A program made the position numbers and the translations under genes. Below, one piece after another: positions 48,358 to 61,519 of a stretch of DNA of 64,000 nucleotides. How positions within the stretch are numbered: the first letter of the stretch is position 1; each line of letters begins with the position of its first letter. Source of the stretch: Viscum album (taxonomy: Eukaryota; Streptophyta; Magnoliopsida; Santalales; Viscaceae); NCBI GenBank assembly GCA_963277665.1, contig OY728158.1:596340818-596404817 (forward strand). Direction: 5' to 3'. The notes beneath the pieces were generated by a model. The model was not told where the DNA came from and ran no database searches. It worked only from the letters and a program-made list of their open reading frames with translations.

Positions 48358-48779
48358 TCACAAAAATTATTTGAGCAAAGAAAAATTAAGTTTCATTTAA
48401 ATTATGTAGAGGGTTTTAAATTGGTCCCAAAATATCAGATCACAATTTGATATGAGATTAGATGGTCACGATATGTCAATATGAAGACATTTATATATCA
48501 AAATTGGTTGGTTTTTGTTTTCAAATGTATTAAAAAACAGTATTTCTTAGTTGTTTTTGTTTCAGTGTTTCTAGAAAACCTAGAACATTTAGTAAAGATA
48601 TGGACCTTTTCAGATAATCAAAAATAATACAAGTTGATGGAATAGTAATAATTAGTAATTACTTAATATTGATTATTATATTCTTTAAAATATCCTATTT
48701 GACTTGATGGAAGGTTTTTTGGTGAGTTGAAATTTCAAAATGTGGTCATGGAAATGTTTTCAAAGTTATAAAACCCATT
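48358..48779. other. Element 5 leader-like AT-rich stretch
   Basis: AT-rich sequence after the primer site with no recognisable gene; it would be the untranslated leader. Confidence 0.45.
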
Positions 48780-49560
48780 GTTTTTCTTCTATGTGGTCGG
48801 AGAGCTAGGACCACACACCCTTGTACCTGTCCTCTACCAATAATTGAGATGGACCAGTACGATACCTCTCCATGGAGGATTGATTACCACTAGAACAACA
48901 CCTACCAACCTATGGAAACCTTCCTTCCAACAAAATATCTGTTCACCATCACTAGAGTCAACCAGAGGTGCCTCCGACAACAGATTCGTTTGAGGCCTCT
49001 GCGGTCATGCCACCCAACATGGGCTCCCTACCTCTTGTCACCCAGAACCACATTTCCTCCACCACTCACAATAGGAGGCAACCCCTCATAAAATCTACTA
49101 CTATTGTATGCATCGGCCAAATATAAAATAACCACACCTAGAAGAAATAGCACCACTGGTCCGAGGTGGTTCCACCCCTGCTGGACCTTGCTCGCCCTCC
49201 GCTATTTTCTTAACAATGTGTGACATCTCAATATACCATCCTACTTGTGTAGACTCTCTCAAATAGAAAGAACTGGGTTTCCCTATCTCAGAAACCCCCT
49301 ATCATGGATCTCTAGTGTTAAACCCAACTCTAAGAATTCCGGACTCAGGACTACTACCTGTAGTCTCATGGTTGGACACCACAATTGGCAAGTTCTGGCT
49401 ACAAGGTACCAGTTGTTAACTATTCATCCTTTGTCCTAATTATATAAGCTTAAAAAACGATATTGGAGGGTTTGATCAACCCCAAACAAGTCTAGGAAGT
49501 CTATTCCGGCATAGATTGGACATTAAAAAGATAGGCATGGCCTAAAACGGGTCTCCACAG
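48780..49560. other. GC-richer island inside element 5
   Basis: Composition changes sharply to C-rich on the plus strand (for example gcctccgacaacagattcg, ctgctggaccttgctcgccc) between AT-rich flanks. Six-frame reading gives broken frames with Pro/Ser-rich or, on the minus strand, Gly/Val-rich text and no domain I recognise. It could be a captured host or transposon fragment, or a decayed gag linker. Confidence 0.4.
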
Positions 49561-52500
49561 GTTTGTTATGACCTGCATTGGGTCTGCATTAGGTTTCATG
49601 GCTCGAGTTAATATTAATTAATATAAATAATTAATTTTATTATATAATTAAATAAAATTAATTAAAAAATCAATTTTGGTTTAAAAATATTAATGTCAAT
49701 ACCTTGGAAAAATTAAAATTATATAGGTATTCAATTAAATTAAAATACGGGATTGAATATAACTAATTTACTTGAATTTAATTAATTCATTTATTTTAAT
49801 TAAAAACCCACCTACTTATGATTTTTAAATTTAAAATTTATCATGCATTTAGTTCACCTGCCAACATGTTTTGAGTAATTCACCGACATATGTATGTCTG
49901 CATTTATTTAAATAATTAGTTGACAGTGTGAAATAATTGTAAATAATTAATTGATTATGAATTTCTATGTATCATCATTTCTTATTCAATAAATTTGTTT
50001 AAGGGAATGCATGTCCATTTTATCAATCATTATATTACACCCATGGACCCCTTCCCTACACGCCAGTATACATGTACATTTGATGGATATTATGTATTAC
50101 AAGGACCCCACCAAGATGAGGTGAAATCTAGATTAGTAGTGGACACAGTGGATGAGAATGACCAACATCATGAGTCAAGATACAACTTATGTATGGTACC
50201 CCTAGGTCGTATTTGGTCTATTGAGTTCAAATTAATCAACCAATTTTATATGGTCAAGACCAGTCAGGTTGTTGGTTTCTTTTATGCATTTCAAAATAGT
50301 GAGAAATACATAAAGTAATATAACGATAAAATTCATAAATAATTGATTAATTGTTTTCTATTAATATTTAGTTTTTAGTGAGACAACATATATTGAAAAG
50401 ATTAACATAAGTCTATTACATTAATTAAAAATAGACAAAAACCCTCAAAGGAATATTTATTCCTTAAATGCTTGTTTTCATTCAAATTTGAACAAATCTT
50501 TGTGTTCAGGGAGCTCTCTCGGAAAAGTTGATATTTCCTATTACTACTAGGGAGTTCATATAAAAGTGATTGTTTTACAAAACTGAAGATAGATGTAAAG
50601 AATTAGAAAACCATAGATTTTTGCAACATTAAAGGCAATAATTAAAGAAATACAAATTATTATTTTAGAATTTGGGACTTCACTCAACAAATCATGGAAC
50701 TACTAGTTAATGCAGTGGTTTAGTTAAAATCTTACATTGAAGTATCTGAGTAGTGGCATCGCCAAATATTGTAAACTATGTGGTGAAATTTAGATATCCT
50801 TTCTACTAGAATAATCAAGAAAAATATTATTTCGATTCAAGTATAGAGGGTTCCTATAATTTGATAAAATAGTGGGATACATTTAATTATTTAATTAACT
50901 AGTCAATAATTTCTAAATTGGTTACCAAGATAAAAATGATAATCTACTAGATATTAATTTTTTTGAAAATGGTAGGTAGTACAAAAAATATGCTACAACA
51001 AATATTAGAAAATTTAAATGTCTAAACTATAATGAATTTTTAGGTGTATCATCAGAACTTGGGCACAATATTAAGATATAGGAAATTCAAGGTTTCAGTG
51101 CCCCTATACCTATTAAGCTACCTCATAAAAAAGTGGGTGTAAAATTGATTATATGATACTCATGTGTAGAACCTATGATGGTTATGTAATTATTCTTTCA
51201 TCAACATATGATTTTAGTAGTGGTCCCTACATCAGGACATGTATTATATAATATGTAGTCTAATCTCTGAGGAGATTACAAGAAGAAAAATATGTGTTAA
51301 ATAGATGAGTGATAATTACAAAATCTATGTGCGGATATGAAATATGGATCATCGTCATTCAAGGAATCTCATTAATAAATTTTTTCCACCCATTATTGTA
51401 TCATAGTTTAATGTTATAAAACAAGAAGTATTGAGAAAATGATTTATTACCTTTTGGTAAGGTTCTCCAATTAGTTAGGAATTTAAAGAAATTATAATAT
51501 TTAATTATTAATCTGAACAATTTAAATGTATTCGAGAAAAATCCAATATATTGAGAGAATCCAAAGGAACCATCCCATAATAATTCAAATAATGTGGTTA
51601 GTTATTAATCTGATGGTTATTTACTTCCCATGTCATGAAATAAATATATGGAGGATAAATGAAATGAAATAAATTGATTAATAAAGTACCCACTTCTTTA
51701 TTAGTGTATATTCATCAATTATAAGTATTTTTTGGTTAAACTTATTTGGTATTAAAAATAGTATGTTTACTATATTTGTGTACCGAAATATAGTAACCAA
51801 TTGTGTATAAAATCATTACTAAAAGTATGGTGTATTGACCATGTAGCTGAGAAAGTGTGATTCCTATGTATGCAGTGAGAAACAAACAAAGTATAATTTA
51901 TAAGTAAATGATTCAAGTAGAACTTTTACTGAGTATAACCAAAACATTTATCTCACATGTCTATTGGAAACTATGAGATGTTATTATAAGTTCATGAATG
52001 AATGTTTTGTTTTGTGGTGTTTATACACAAATAATTGTTCTGTGATACATGAATCATAAGCAAAACAAGATGAACATAAAATATAATACAAATATGGCCA
52101 GTTTTAGAAAAATTATTCTTTGTAATTTAAAACTAAAATTGGATTTCAAGGATATACCTAATATATTATTTATAATTCCAGGATAAAAACGTCTTATTCA
52201 TTATCGATATACATAAATATTTGGTTTTAGAAAAATAAAACTTTAGAAATAATGGATACGCCACAAATCATTTGAAATTAGTTCAGTAAGACATCATGAA
52301 CTATTCCAAGGGTAATCTAGTTGCAAAAATACATTATTATATTGATATATGAGTTTATTATGGAATAAGAATGTAATTTACGGTATATTAATGGTTATAT
52401 AAAATGAGTTACTTTGGGTTGAAAAGCTGAAGAATATCATTACCAGGAGTTAATTGATTGATATAATGTAGAGTGGAGTAATTCCTAAGTGTACATTTCT

Positions 52501-54591
52501 CTATCTAAATCCTAATAATGATGTTAATAAGGAGGATTAATGATGTGTCTTACATATTATCATTGAAAAATAAAATTTAGAATGGAGAAATTCTTAAATA
52601 GAAATTTTATTTTACACATCAATGTCATGATATATGTAATAGGGGAATCAATGTTGAGATATATATACATTACAGAAACTTATATTATATTTCAAGACAT
52701 TCTTCAAAAGTAATGATGACGTCCCATAACTATTTTCTATAATAACGAGAAATGGATATTAAATGGGTTACAATATGATGTAAATCCATTATGTATTAAT
52801 AATATGTGTTTATATGCAAGGAGTTTGTTAAGGATATAAACAAACTTGTATCAAGAAAAACACAATGTTCATTTATAGTAATTTAATTATGTTCTTAGGA
52901 TATTACAAAAATTCCAATGATAGAAAGGTATAATCAATTTATAGACTATATTTATATATAAGGGTGCACATATCTATTTGATATAGTAGGATCTTGATTA
53001 AATATGATTTAGTCAATTCCAATGATGCACAAGTATTTGGAATAAGAACTTGTCCAATAAGAGCATGTGTAAGAGGAATGTTCCAGAGACCCATACTGCA
53101 AAGGAAGGTAAAAATCATAGTAATGGTTTTATATTCACTGTATATAATGATAAATTATTCATTTAGAAAAACAATTTCTACATGTAGGAACTATATGGAA
53201 ATTATTTATGATTTTCATGGTCAATTAAAATTCAACAATGGATTTCATGTATCAAGGTTAAAAGGGGGTTTTTATTTTGAATACCACGGTAAGTATTCAA
53301 CTGCTATGATACATGGCAAATACAAGCATGGTTCCAATAACACTCGATTGGTAAGACAATGTTATTATGCCTATACCCATTAGACTATTACTTATCATAG
53401 AAAATTTATATGTCTGTTTAATTGGACATTGGATGTCAAGAAAAACTTTCATGGAAGGTATTTATATGATGCAACTAGAAAGGGATGATGACACCGCATG
53501 ATGCCAATAAGGGTTTAAAGTTACTAAAATCAATTTTAGGATTAAATAAAGGAAAAATATCTTATAAAATTTATTTTGAATGAATGTTTTCCTCTTTTCT
53601 ACTAGTGGTTTGTGGGACATCTGTAGTATTACAAGATAAATATGTTTGCTAACATATGGAAAACTAGTATTGGTCTTACTATCAATTAAGAACTGGATGA
53701 AGTATCTCACCATAGTTTTACATAATGTAGAAAACTATATTATAGGGAACATGATCTAATGAACTAGATCTAACAGTTTTATAGACCTAGTTAATCATAC
53801 ATATATTAACAATGTATTGGGAAATACAAGATGGAACAATTTGAGAGATAATTGTTTCTAATGTCAGAATGAATAATTTTATCCAAGAGGACATGAATGG
53901 GTATATGAGGAGAATAAAGTTGTTAGTTGAATCCCATATGCTTTTATGATAGAACAATAACCTATGCCATGATATGTACAAGGAAAGATATTGCTAGAAT
54001 ACACTTTATAGTAGGAAAATATCATTTAAATCCTAGATAACAACAAGGTAAATTGTCAAAACAATCCGAAAGTACTAGAGAATGTATAAAGGATATATAC
54101 CTAGTATGTGGAGAGGAAAAGATACTAGTTTTTAGGGGACACAAACTAGTAATTTCTAGATCAATGTGATCTAAATTTCATAGTTATGGTGAGGTTACAG
54201 TAAGAAAATATCATAAAAGCTAGTGGAAGACAAACCTATAAATAAACGGTACATTCTTTCTTATAGGAATGATAAGATGTAGTTATTAAATGAAATGATT
54301 TGTTCCAATTATTGGAATCTCATATAGTAAGTAAATTTTAATCATCATGATGATTCTTATTTTGGGAACTAGCCACGATTTAAATTTTTGATAGTGGAAA
54401 AAGGTATATACTCATGGATGGAATCTCTAAATAATTTTAATTCAAAGAGGTGAGGTCAAACCAAAAGAACTTCCACATAGAAGAAACGTTGCAAACCTAG
54501 AAACTAAATCCATGACTCAGTAGACACTCTATCTTAATCATGAGAGAGATAAAAAGTTTGGTTATAAAGTTGGATAAAGTTCATGTAGGAG
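49561..54591. other. Element 5 interior, no recognised gene
   Basis: Long, very AT-rich sequence. The two longest plus-strand open frames are 49995-50318 (107 codons) and 52994-53383 (129 codons). Neither shows integrase, RT or RNase H motifs, and both may be chance. A catgtaggag tract at 54583-54592 precedes the 3' LTR. Confidence 0.5.
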
Positions 54592-56434
54592 TGTTGTAAT
54601 GGTGGGCGACTTATACCCAAATTGACCAATAATTTTTAATTACCATATCATGTATACAGTTATATATGAATGATTCTACCTTACCATTATAGTGGAGACA
54701 TTTTTGTGTTCACTATTTTATTATATTTTTCATAAGTTAATCATCATATTAAAAGGTTATAGAAAATCCCAGGGTATAATGAAAACCCAGATATACTATA
54801 ATATTAATCTAAATCATAAGTATTGTAGTCTAGATACGTCATACTGACTAGACCTAGTTTATGTTTGCCTATTAGGTGTTGGGGGATCAAAATATTTTAG
54901 ACTTATTCTCATGATGTTCACACTAGGTGATATCTAGTAGTAAGATCATGAGGATATACCATCCAATATGAACACCACATGTTTCAGGTGTAATTGGTTA
55001 TTTCTATCTATATAAATATATATTGTACTCATAACTAAAGATATTTACTAGTGTGTTCCATTTGATTGTATACTTTGATGCCTGAAAAAAACCATGATAA
55101 TGAAATCATGGTGAGGCAGCTTTTTTGGTTGCATAATTGTTGGAATGACATTTGATTAATGATTATGAGTAGATTTTTAAATTCAGAGTTGAGGAAGTTA
55201 TATACATCTAGGGTCTGGATGATCATGATGGTTGTTCCTTCATAAGTACTTATCTAAGTTAGTCAAAGGTAAATATGTCCAATTAGATCATAAAACAATA
55301 AAGCAAGGGAAAGGCTGATGGCACAAGTGTGTGTCCTTCTTTATGATATATTTAAATATATATATAATTTATTACATAGTACATGATTGAATCTTGGTTG
55401 TCGTTGCTTTAAATATTATTAATCTCTTTAGGGGCCTTGATGGGTTTCAAGAATCTTCTCTTTATCTATGAATACTATTCACTACTATCAAGATAAGGTC
55501 CTAGAGGGTCACAAAAAATAGCATATTCAAGAATAATACCTATTCTTTGGAAAAGGTAAATAATAAATTGTGGGACGTACCAATGGGTCCTAGTGTTATC
55601 CATGTCATCATTAACAGATGAATAAAAAAACTAATTAATATTCATGTACTGAATAATTGTGTAGTATTTATTTATTAAAATTATTTACATTTTAAGTAAA
55701 TTAAATGAATAATATTAATCGAATGCATATTATTTTAATATTCCGAGTTCATTTAACATTAGAAAGAATTTCGAGTCGAGTTAATTATATGTTTTATCAC
55801 ATAATATATTAAATGTGTATTAATGGTATGTGATAAAATATAAAAAATCTTTATGACGCGGTTTAGTTTCATCAGAACTATTATTTTTAGTAGAAATTAA
55901 ATAAATGGTGGCCAGGGAACCCTTCCTGGTATTTTGAGCATTCACTATTTAAAGGATAGAGAGGCTACTTCTAGAAACTATTCTTGGAGAGTTCATCAGA
56001 GTATCTCTATACTATACTTCTTTATAGAGAGATACCCTATCAATCAATGTGATGGTATCAACCTAATCATCATGTATCGAAGGTATATCAATGCATTGAT
56101 TATCTTGATGTCAAAGGTATCATCATACCACCTTGATAGAAACCAAAATTTGATGATCGATGTCCCAAAATATTTTTGAAGCATGTGTGGATGATCCATA
56201 GGGACTAGGATTTGGATTCATTGAGAACTACTTTATGGTGATGAGCAGATGTCGAGTGTGGCTTTATATCATAATGGAGTGTTTTCAATTTCATTTTTAT
56301 GCTTTGCTTAATTTTGGAGAGATCCTATGACCATATCAGGGATCATATTTCTGGATACAAAAATTTTCATCATCGCGATGATGGAATGTTTTAAATCCCT
56401 AGACGATTATCTTTCATTACATGACCCCATACTT
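54592..56434 (+). repeat. 3' LTR of element 5
   Basis: It is the partner of 46489-48338, starting tgttgtaatggtgggc. The right end is uncertain by about five bases. Immediately after it the sequence returns to element 4 LTR text. Confidence 0.8.
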
Positions 56435-57518
56435 TTAGTGAAACTACCCCAATCGCACCTCCAATACTTGAGGGGTTGATACTAGTGCCGAGTAGGAATA
56501 TCACACAGATCAGAGGAATTATTCTAATGTACATGTACGTACACACACATATTTTGGCCCATACAATGGTTAAATACAAAACCACATCTGATATCAATGA
56601 TTACACAACATATATCCCACAATTAGAGTAAAAAAAAATTCTAAAATAAATAATGGGGAAAATATATTCCAAACCAAATCTAAAAAGTTGTAACACCTCC
56701 CCAAAAGGTTGAGAATACCACCAAATTCAACACCCGGTAGGCACCTCATTCAGTCCAGTCAAATATTAGATTTTCCTTCTCTTGGTCTTCCTAAGACACT
56801 GTCAACTAGCCTTTCATCTACATAATATACCATATGTGTGGGAAAATCCAATTCATAAGTGATTATTACAATATCTAGTAGGACAACCTCAAATCACTAA
56901 TCATAAATCATCAAGAGTAGTAATCTGAAAAAAAAAATATGTCGCAAAGATGAGAGGCACAACAATAATAAACATCTAGATATACTGATAATATAAAACC
57001 AATCACTATATGTTCTCAACCAACTTTTTCAGCCATAATATTCTACTTAATGATTTGTGCTAACACTCATACAGAGAGTTCTCACTCCTCAATCTATACT
57101 ATCACTGATGATGCTCATCCAATAGGTCATGCTCATTAGACACTTCCAAATATGTACTCACTATATCACTAAATATATCATCATCTAAAATAGGGGATAA
57201 CACCCATAGAAACTAGTGGATAACAAAAACCCTATGAGACTTCACTTCAAGATAGGGAATCAATTCCCTATGAATAGTGGTTATTTCGATAATAGGAACC
57301 CCACCTAGGAATGATAGAGGATCCCACCTTGTTCCCGTAGGGTGACAAGTTTAACTTAATACATGAATAAACCTTCATAGGGTATCATAATCCTCTTCAA
57401 AGGATGTAATTTTGCACTATACCCTCGTAGGAAAGGGTCGTGATGTCACACTCACCAAAACCTTGTGCATACTAAATAAATGAAGGGTTCCAAACACCGT
57501 TAGAGGAAGTACACGCTA
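56435..57518 (-). repeat. 5' LTR of element 4, second fragment
   Basis: It matches 38830-39925 of the 3' LTR: gccgagtaggaatatcac, tcagaggaatta, cacctaggaatgatag, accctcgtaggaaagg, and ccaaacaccgttagaggaag. The match stops at 57518 where element 6 begins. Confidence 0.78.
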
Positions 57519-60500
57519 TGTTATAGGTTTAAATACCCTAATAAAAGTATCCCAAAGTTAGTGGTTACATTATTATATTGGTATTAAAAACAAATAACAA
57601 TATTACAATGGACCAAATAGTTGAGTATTCTTGAATAACATAATACATACTTGAATCTTATATTATAATTGAAAGCATAAAATACAATATAGTACTTATT
57701 TTTAGAAAACCATTATTCTCCTAGATTATCCCTACAAATCAATCATAATATAATTCGGGGATTGCAGCAAAAAAATACACATAAGAAAAAATCGGTATCT
57801 TATATGGTCAATAAGGATTAGTGTACAATGGAATCTAAATAAAGCATGAATAATATGGTTGGAAATTAATGAAAATCAAATAATTCCATAAACGCATGTG
57901 CTAAAAAATTATCAATGGGTACGATAAAGAATAAAATAATCACTATTAAATCCATAACTAATCTCATAAGGGAGGGAAAATCATAATTTTGGACATCATA
58001 ACCAAATTGTTAAGGCCTCATCAAAATAAATATTATATAAATGAGTAATTCCTTATTCCATAGACATGTCTGTCTATCTTAATAGAAATATTGATGCATC
58101 GAGGGGCTATATAAGGTATTGAAATTCACATACTATTTCCAATGCATTCCTCATATGAAAGAAGTAAAACATAATCAATAAAAATATTCCTATTCAAAAC
58201 TAGTATACAAATTAATAATAATTTATCTAATATGTAGTCATAAACCATCCAGAGTAATATGGATAATGGACTCAAAATACATATCCCATGAAAAATTGGT
58301 CATAATTTTTTTAATTAAATATGATACATGGTATCAAATGATATCAACCTCAATGAATCATAATATTAAACAAAGGATTTTTACATTAATAATAATACTA
58401 TAATATTAGTATTGAAATTTTTTTGAGGGAAATACCCTTTTTCATGTTGAAATAAATTATTTCATAAATAGAAAAAATATTCTAAATAAAATTCATAGAA
58501 AATAAAATTCTATTGATATTATGAAATATTTAAATAATTGAGGATCCATAAAAATAGAAAAATCCTCTCCTTCCATATAAGTTTATAAATTCTGCTTCTA
58601 TATTTTTGTTGGAAAATTAGCAAAAAATATCATTTGGAAAATGAAACAAAGCTTCCTTAAAAACTATTTTTAAAAAGAAATAATTGGTAAAAAATGATTT
58701 TAAAAAAATTTAGGGGAACATTAAAATCCTTTTTTATTTTATTAGAAAATATATACATGTAAAATAAATATTTCCCAGCAGAGACCAAAACCAAATCAAT
58801 CCTAAATATTGATGAGATTGTGAAATAAACCCTTACCTCAAGTCCAACTTCCTTCATACATGTTTAAAACTCTTATTTAATAAATATAGATTTATTATAA
58901 ATCTATTTTAGAACCTAAATCATATATATCATACTAATTATGACATAGTTATAATATTTTACCCACCACTTTCTATTAATGCTTTGTTAAAAATAATTAT
59001 TTCATGTAATAACTGCTTTTTTTCATGTATGTTTTGGTTCAATTGTTTTGGTATTTCTAAATTAATTAGGGTACTATATCTTCAGAATTTGAATAATGAT
59101 ATAAATATCATATATATTCAATGTATATGCATTTAAAGTAATCCATTTAAGGTATAGGTTAAAAAATGTAGTACACTGTCCCTAGAGATATCAGGTTGTT
59201 TATACGCTTGAACAAGGTTTTCATTATTCTAATGATAGAATTAAAGAAATATTAATAATAATTATCATTTATGTAATCCTTATTTGATAATATAAATAAT
59301 ATATTTCCAGAAAATAAATTAGTATTACTATCCATGTAATATAGAAATGAAAAAAGAATCACATCATTTCATGGAGGTGGTTGTCCACATGTACGCATGA
59401 GCGACGTTGTCCTTGCTAGCGGTTTGTAAGGTAATAAGGTAGATATGATATTATTATTTAAGAATTATAATTTTATTATAATTATCATATATAAATATTA
59501 AACCTATTCTAATTCTCATACATAAAACACAGTAATGAAAAATGAATTGTATTGCTACATGGAGATGACAGGTCGTACCTGCGCACAATCGATACTTTCA
59601 CTTCCCCTTTGGTGGGAAAGATGGTGGGTTATTGTGATTTGATAACACTAATTAAATTTATGTATATTTAGGATAAGTTTTTTTGGAATCGTCTATAGAT
59701 ATAGATGGGGTATAAGAAGGAATAAATTTAAATTGGTCGGTTAAGACAATTTTCTCTTCTTTAGAAGGCCTTATTTAGATCCTTTATTAAGTCAATTAAG
59801 TTTGGTCTTTTAAGGAAAAAAACACCTCTAGTACTTATATATAGATGTTTATAAAATAAATGGTTTGTTAATGGTCATCCTAAATAGATCAATTTAGTTT
59901 AAAGTAATGAGGTAGGAGGTTCCCTTTTATAATTGAGGTGAGGGGCTCTTTTGTAATTTCTCAAAAGAATAAATTATAATAAATTTATTTTCATGATAAA
60001 TGAAACCAAATAGAATGTTATTAAATTATAAGGTATTATAGTTTTGTAATACCATTAACTATTATATGTTAGACAAGTTATTTTTTGTGATTTCGAACCT
60101 TGATATTTGGATTTTTCCCTCAGTTAATTATTTTTTACCTAAACCGTAATAACCACTATTTTAATAATAAAGGGTTAATAATTTTAAAATAAGTTAATAA
60201 AATGAGTCATAAATAGAACATTTATTATTTTCAAACCATATTACATTCAAAATTATGATGATATAATTTTTATGAATTTTAAATATATGGAAAAAATATT
60301 ATGTTGAAAAATTATCATTATTGTAAATTTAGACACTATTTATTTAATTTGACTTCAAATACAAAATGAAAAATGGGGATCAAATATAATGAAATCAAAA
60401 AAATATAATATTTCATATTTATGTATTGAATTAATTTCAAATATTAACACATTAAAATTATATCAAAATTAATATATTTAAAACCAATTATTTTATTTCT

Positions 60501-61487
60501 ATGTTAATTAAATAAATATTTTATTATCATTGAATAAGATTTTAAAGTAATTATATAAATTATAAAATTTAAAATAAATATACATATATAAAATAATTTT
60601 ATTAATTTCAAAATATACATTTAGTTTAATTCATATATTTATTTTATCTCTATGTGGATAAATAAATGATATTAAAAATAAATAGAGTGATATTATATAA
60701 CTAAATTTAATTTAAATAATATATAAGTCATTTTCATTGATAAGTGTACACTAAAAAATTCAAATTTGAGACTAAATAGATAAAGGGTAGAATAATATTC
60801 ATATAGTAATAGTTAAGATGAATAATTATGGCCTTAACACTTAGTTATAACCAAAATTAACCCAAGTTACCCTTTACTGAGGTGATAAATTTTTCCATTC
60901 CTACTATTCAATATTGATCAAAAATAGAAGGGGCCCAGTTAACTAATTTGAACCTCATTTTTATTAATATGTAATTAACTTTATGAAATTAATTACATAT
61001 AAGTGTAAGAAATTAATTTTTAAAAAATTTCACAAAAGGTGATACAAATATAATTTTAGAAAATGTTTTTAGGAATAAAATCAGATTTATTCTAACACCA
61101 TGGATAGTAAAAATATTATCTGAATGTTAATTTTTTTACTGAAATTATAATATATAAATTAAATTAACATAATTCACCAATAGTAACTCATTCAATTTAT
61201 TATTATATATAAATATATTTCATACAGAAAAATTGTTTTCATAAAAACACACATTTTATTATTATTATATTATTGATGAACAATGAATTGATTATATAAA
61301 TTTACAAATCATATATTTATAGAAATTTAGTTAGAATTTTTATTCCCTTCAATTTAATAGCTAGGTTACAAATTTAACTTAATAGTAGATCGATGTCTGT
61401 TGGAACTAGGTGTTGAGTGCTACACAAGCTATTTATGATATTAAATTTGTTTAAAAACAGACATGCCATAAAATATTGGGGTGTTAA
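57519..61487 (-). repeat. 3' LTR of element 6 (3.97 kb)
   Basis: The left end resembles element 3's LTR end only weakly (tgttatagg, then gttagtgg). The match becomes clear from 57600 on: gatgcatcgaggggctata, tccaatgcattcctcatatg, tatttcccagcaga and cccttaccTc words correspond to 25985, 26037, 26570 and 26625. The right end is ttggggtgtta at 61487. It has a TATA box at 59924 and CpG-rich modules near 59370 and 59558. Confidence 0.8.
59924..59931 (-). promoter_or_regulatory. TATA box, element 6 LTR
   Basis: The minus strand reads tataaaag in the same place relative to the LTR as in elements 1 and 3. Confidence 0.6.
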
Positions 61488-61503
61488 ATTCAACCCACAT
61501 TGA
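61488..61503 (-). other. Polypurine tract of element 6
   Basis: The minus strand reads ttcaatgtgggttgaat just before the LTR start, a weakened purine tract similar to that of element 3. Confidence 0.5.
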
Positions 61504-61519
61504 AAAAATTTCATCATAG

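Larger units (their letters stand above)
46489..56434 (+). mobile_element. Element 5: Copia-like LTR element with unrecognised interior, nested in element 4
   Basis: Two direct LTRs of about 1.85 kb (46489-48338 and 54592-56434) flank a 6.25 kb interior. The LTR start TGTTGTAAT with ccctagaaccaac just after resembles plant Copia LTRs. A decayed tRNA-Met-type primer site follows the first LTR and catgtaggag precedes the second, so the element reads on the plus strand. I could not find Copia gag, integrase, RT or RNase H motifs, so it may be a non-coding, non-autonomous element or be too decayed. Target repeats are not clear (attct before, acttt near the end). Confidence 0.72.
38800..57518 (-). 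mobile_element. Element 4: second Ty3/gypsy chromovirus, minus strand, with two nested insertions in its 5' LTR
   Basis: Reading leftward, the parts are 5' LTR (starts at 46442, broken), primer site (46421-46434), protease, RT, RNase H, integrase, polypurine tract (41554-41569) and 3' LTR (38800-41553). The 5' LTR is recognised by matching 46442-46472 to 38800-38830 (about 20 of 27 bases) and 56470-57518 to 38875-39925. Between these lies element 5, and at 57519 element 6 begins. The rest of this 5' LTR must lie beyond the window. Every pol domain carries stops and frame changes, so the copy is old. Confidence 0.87.
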
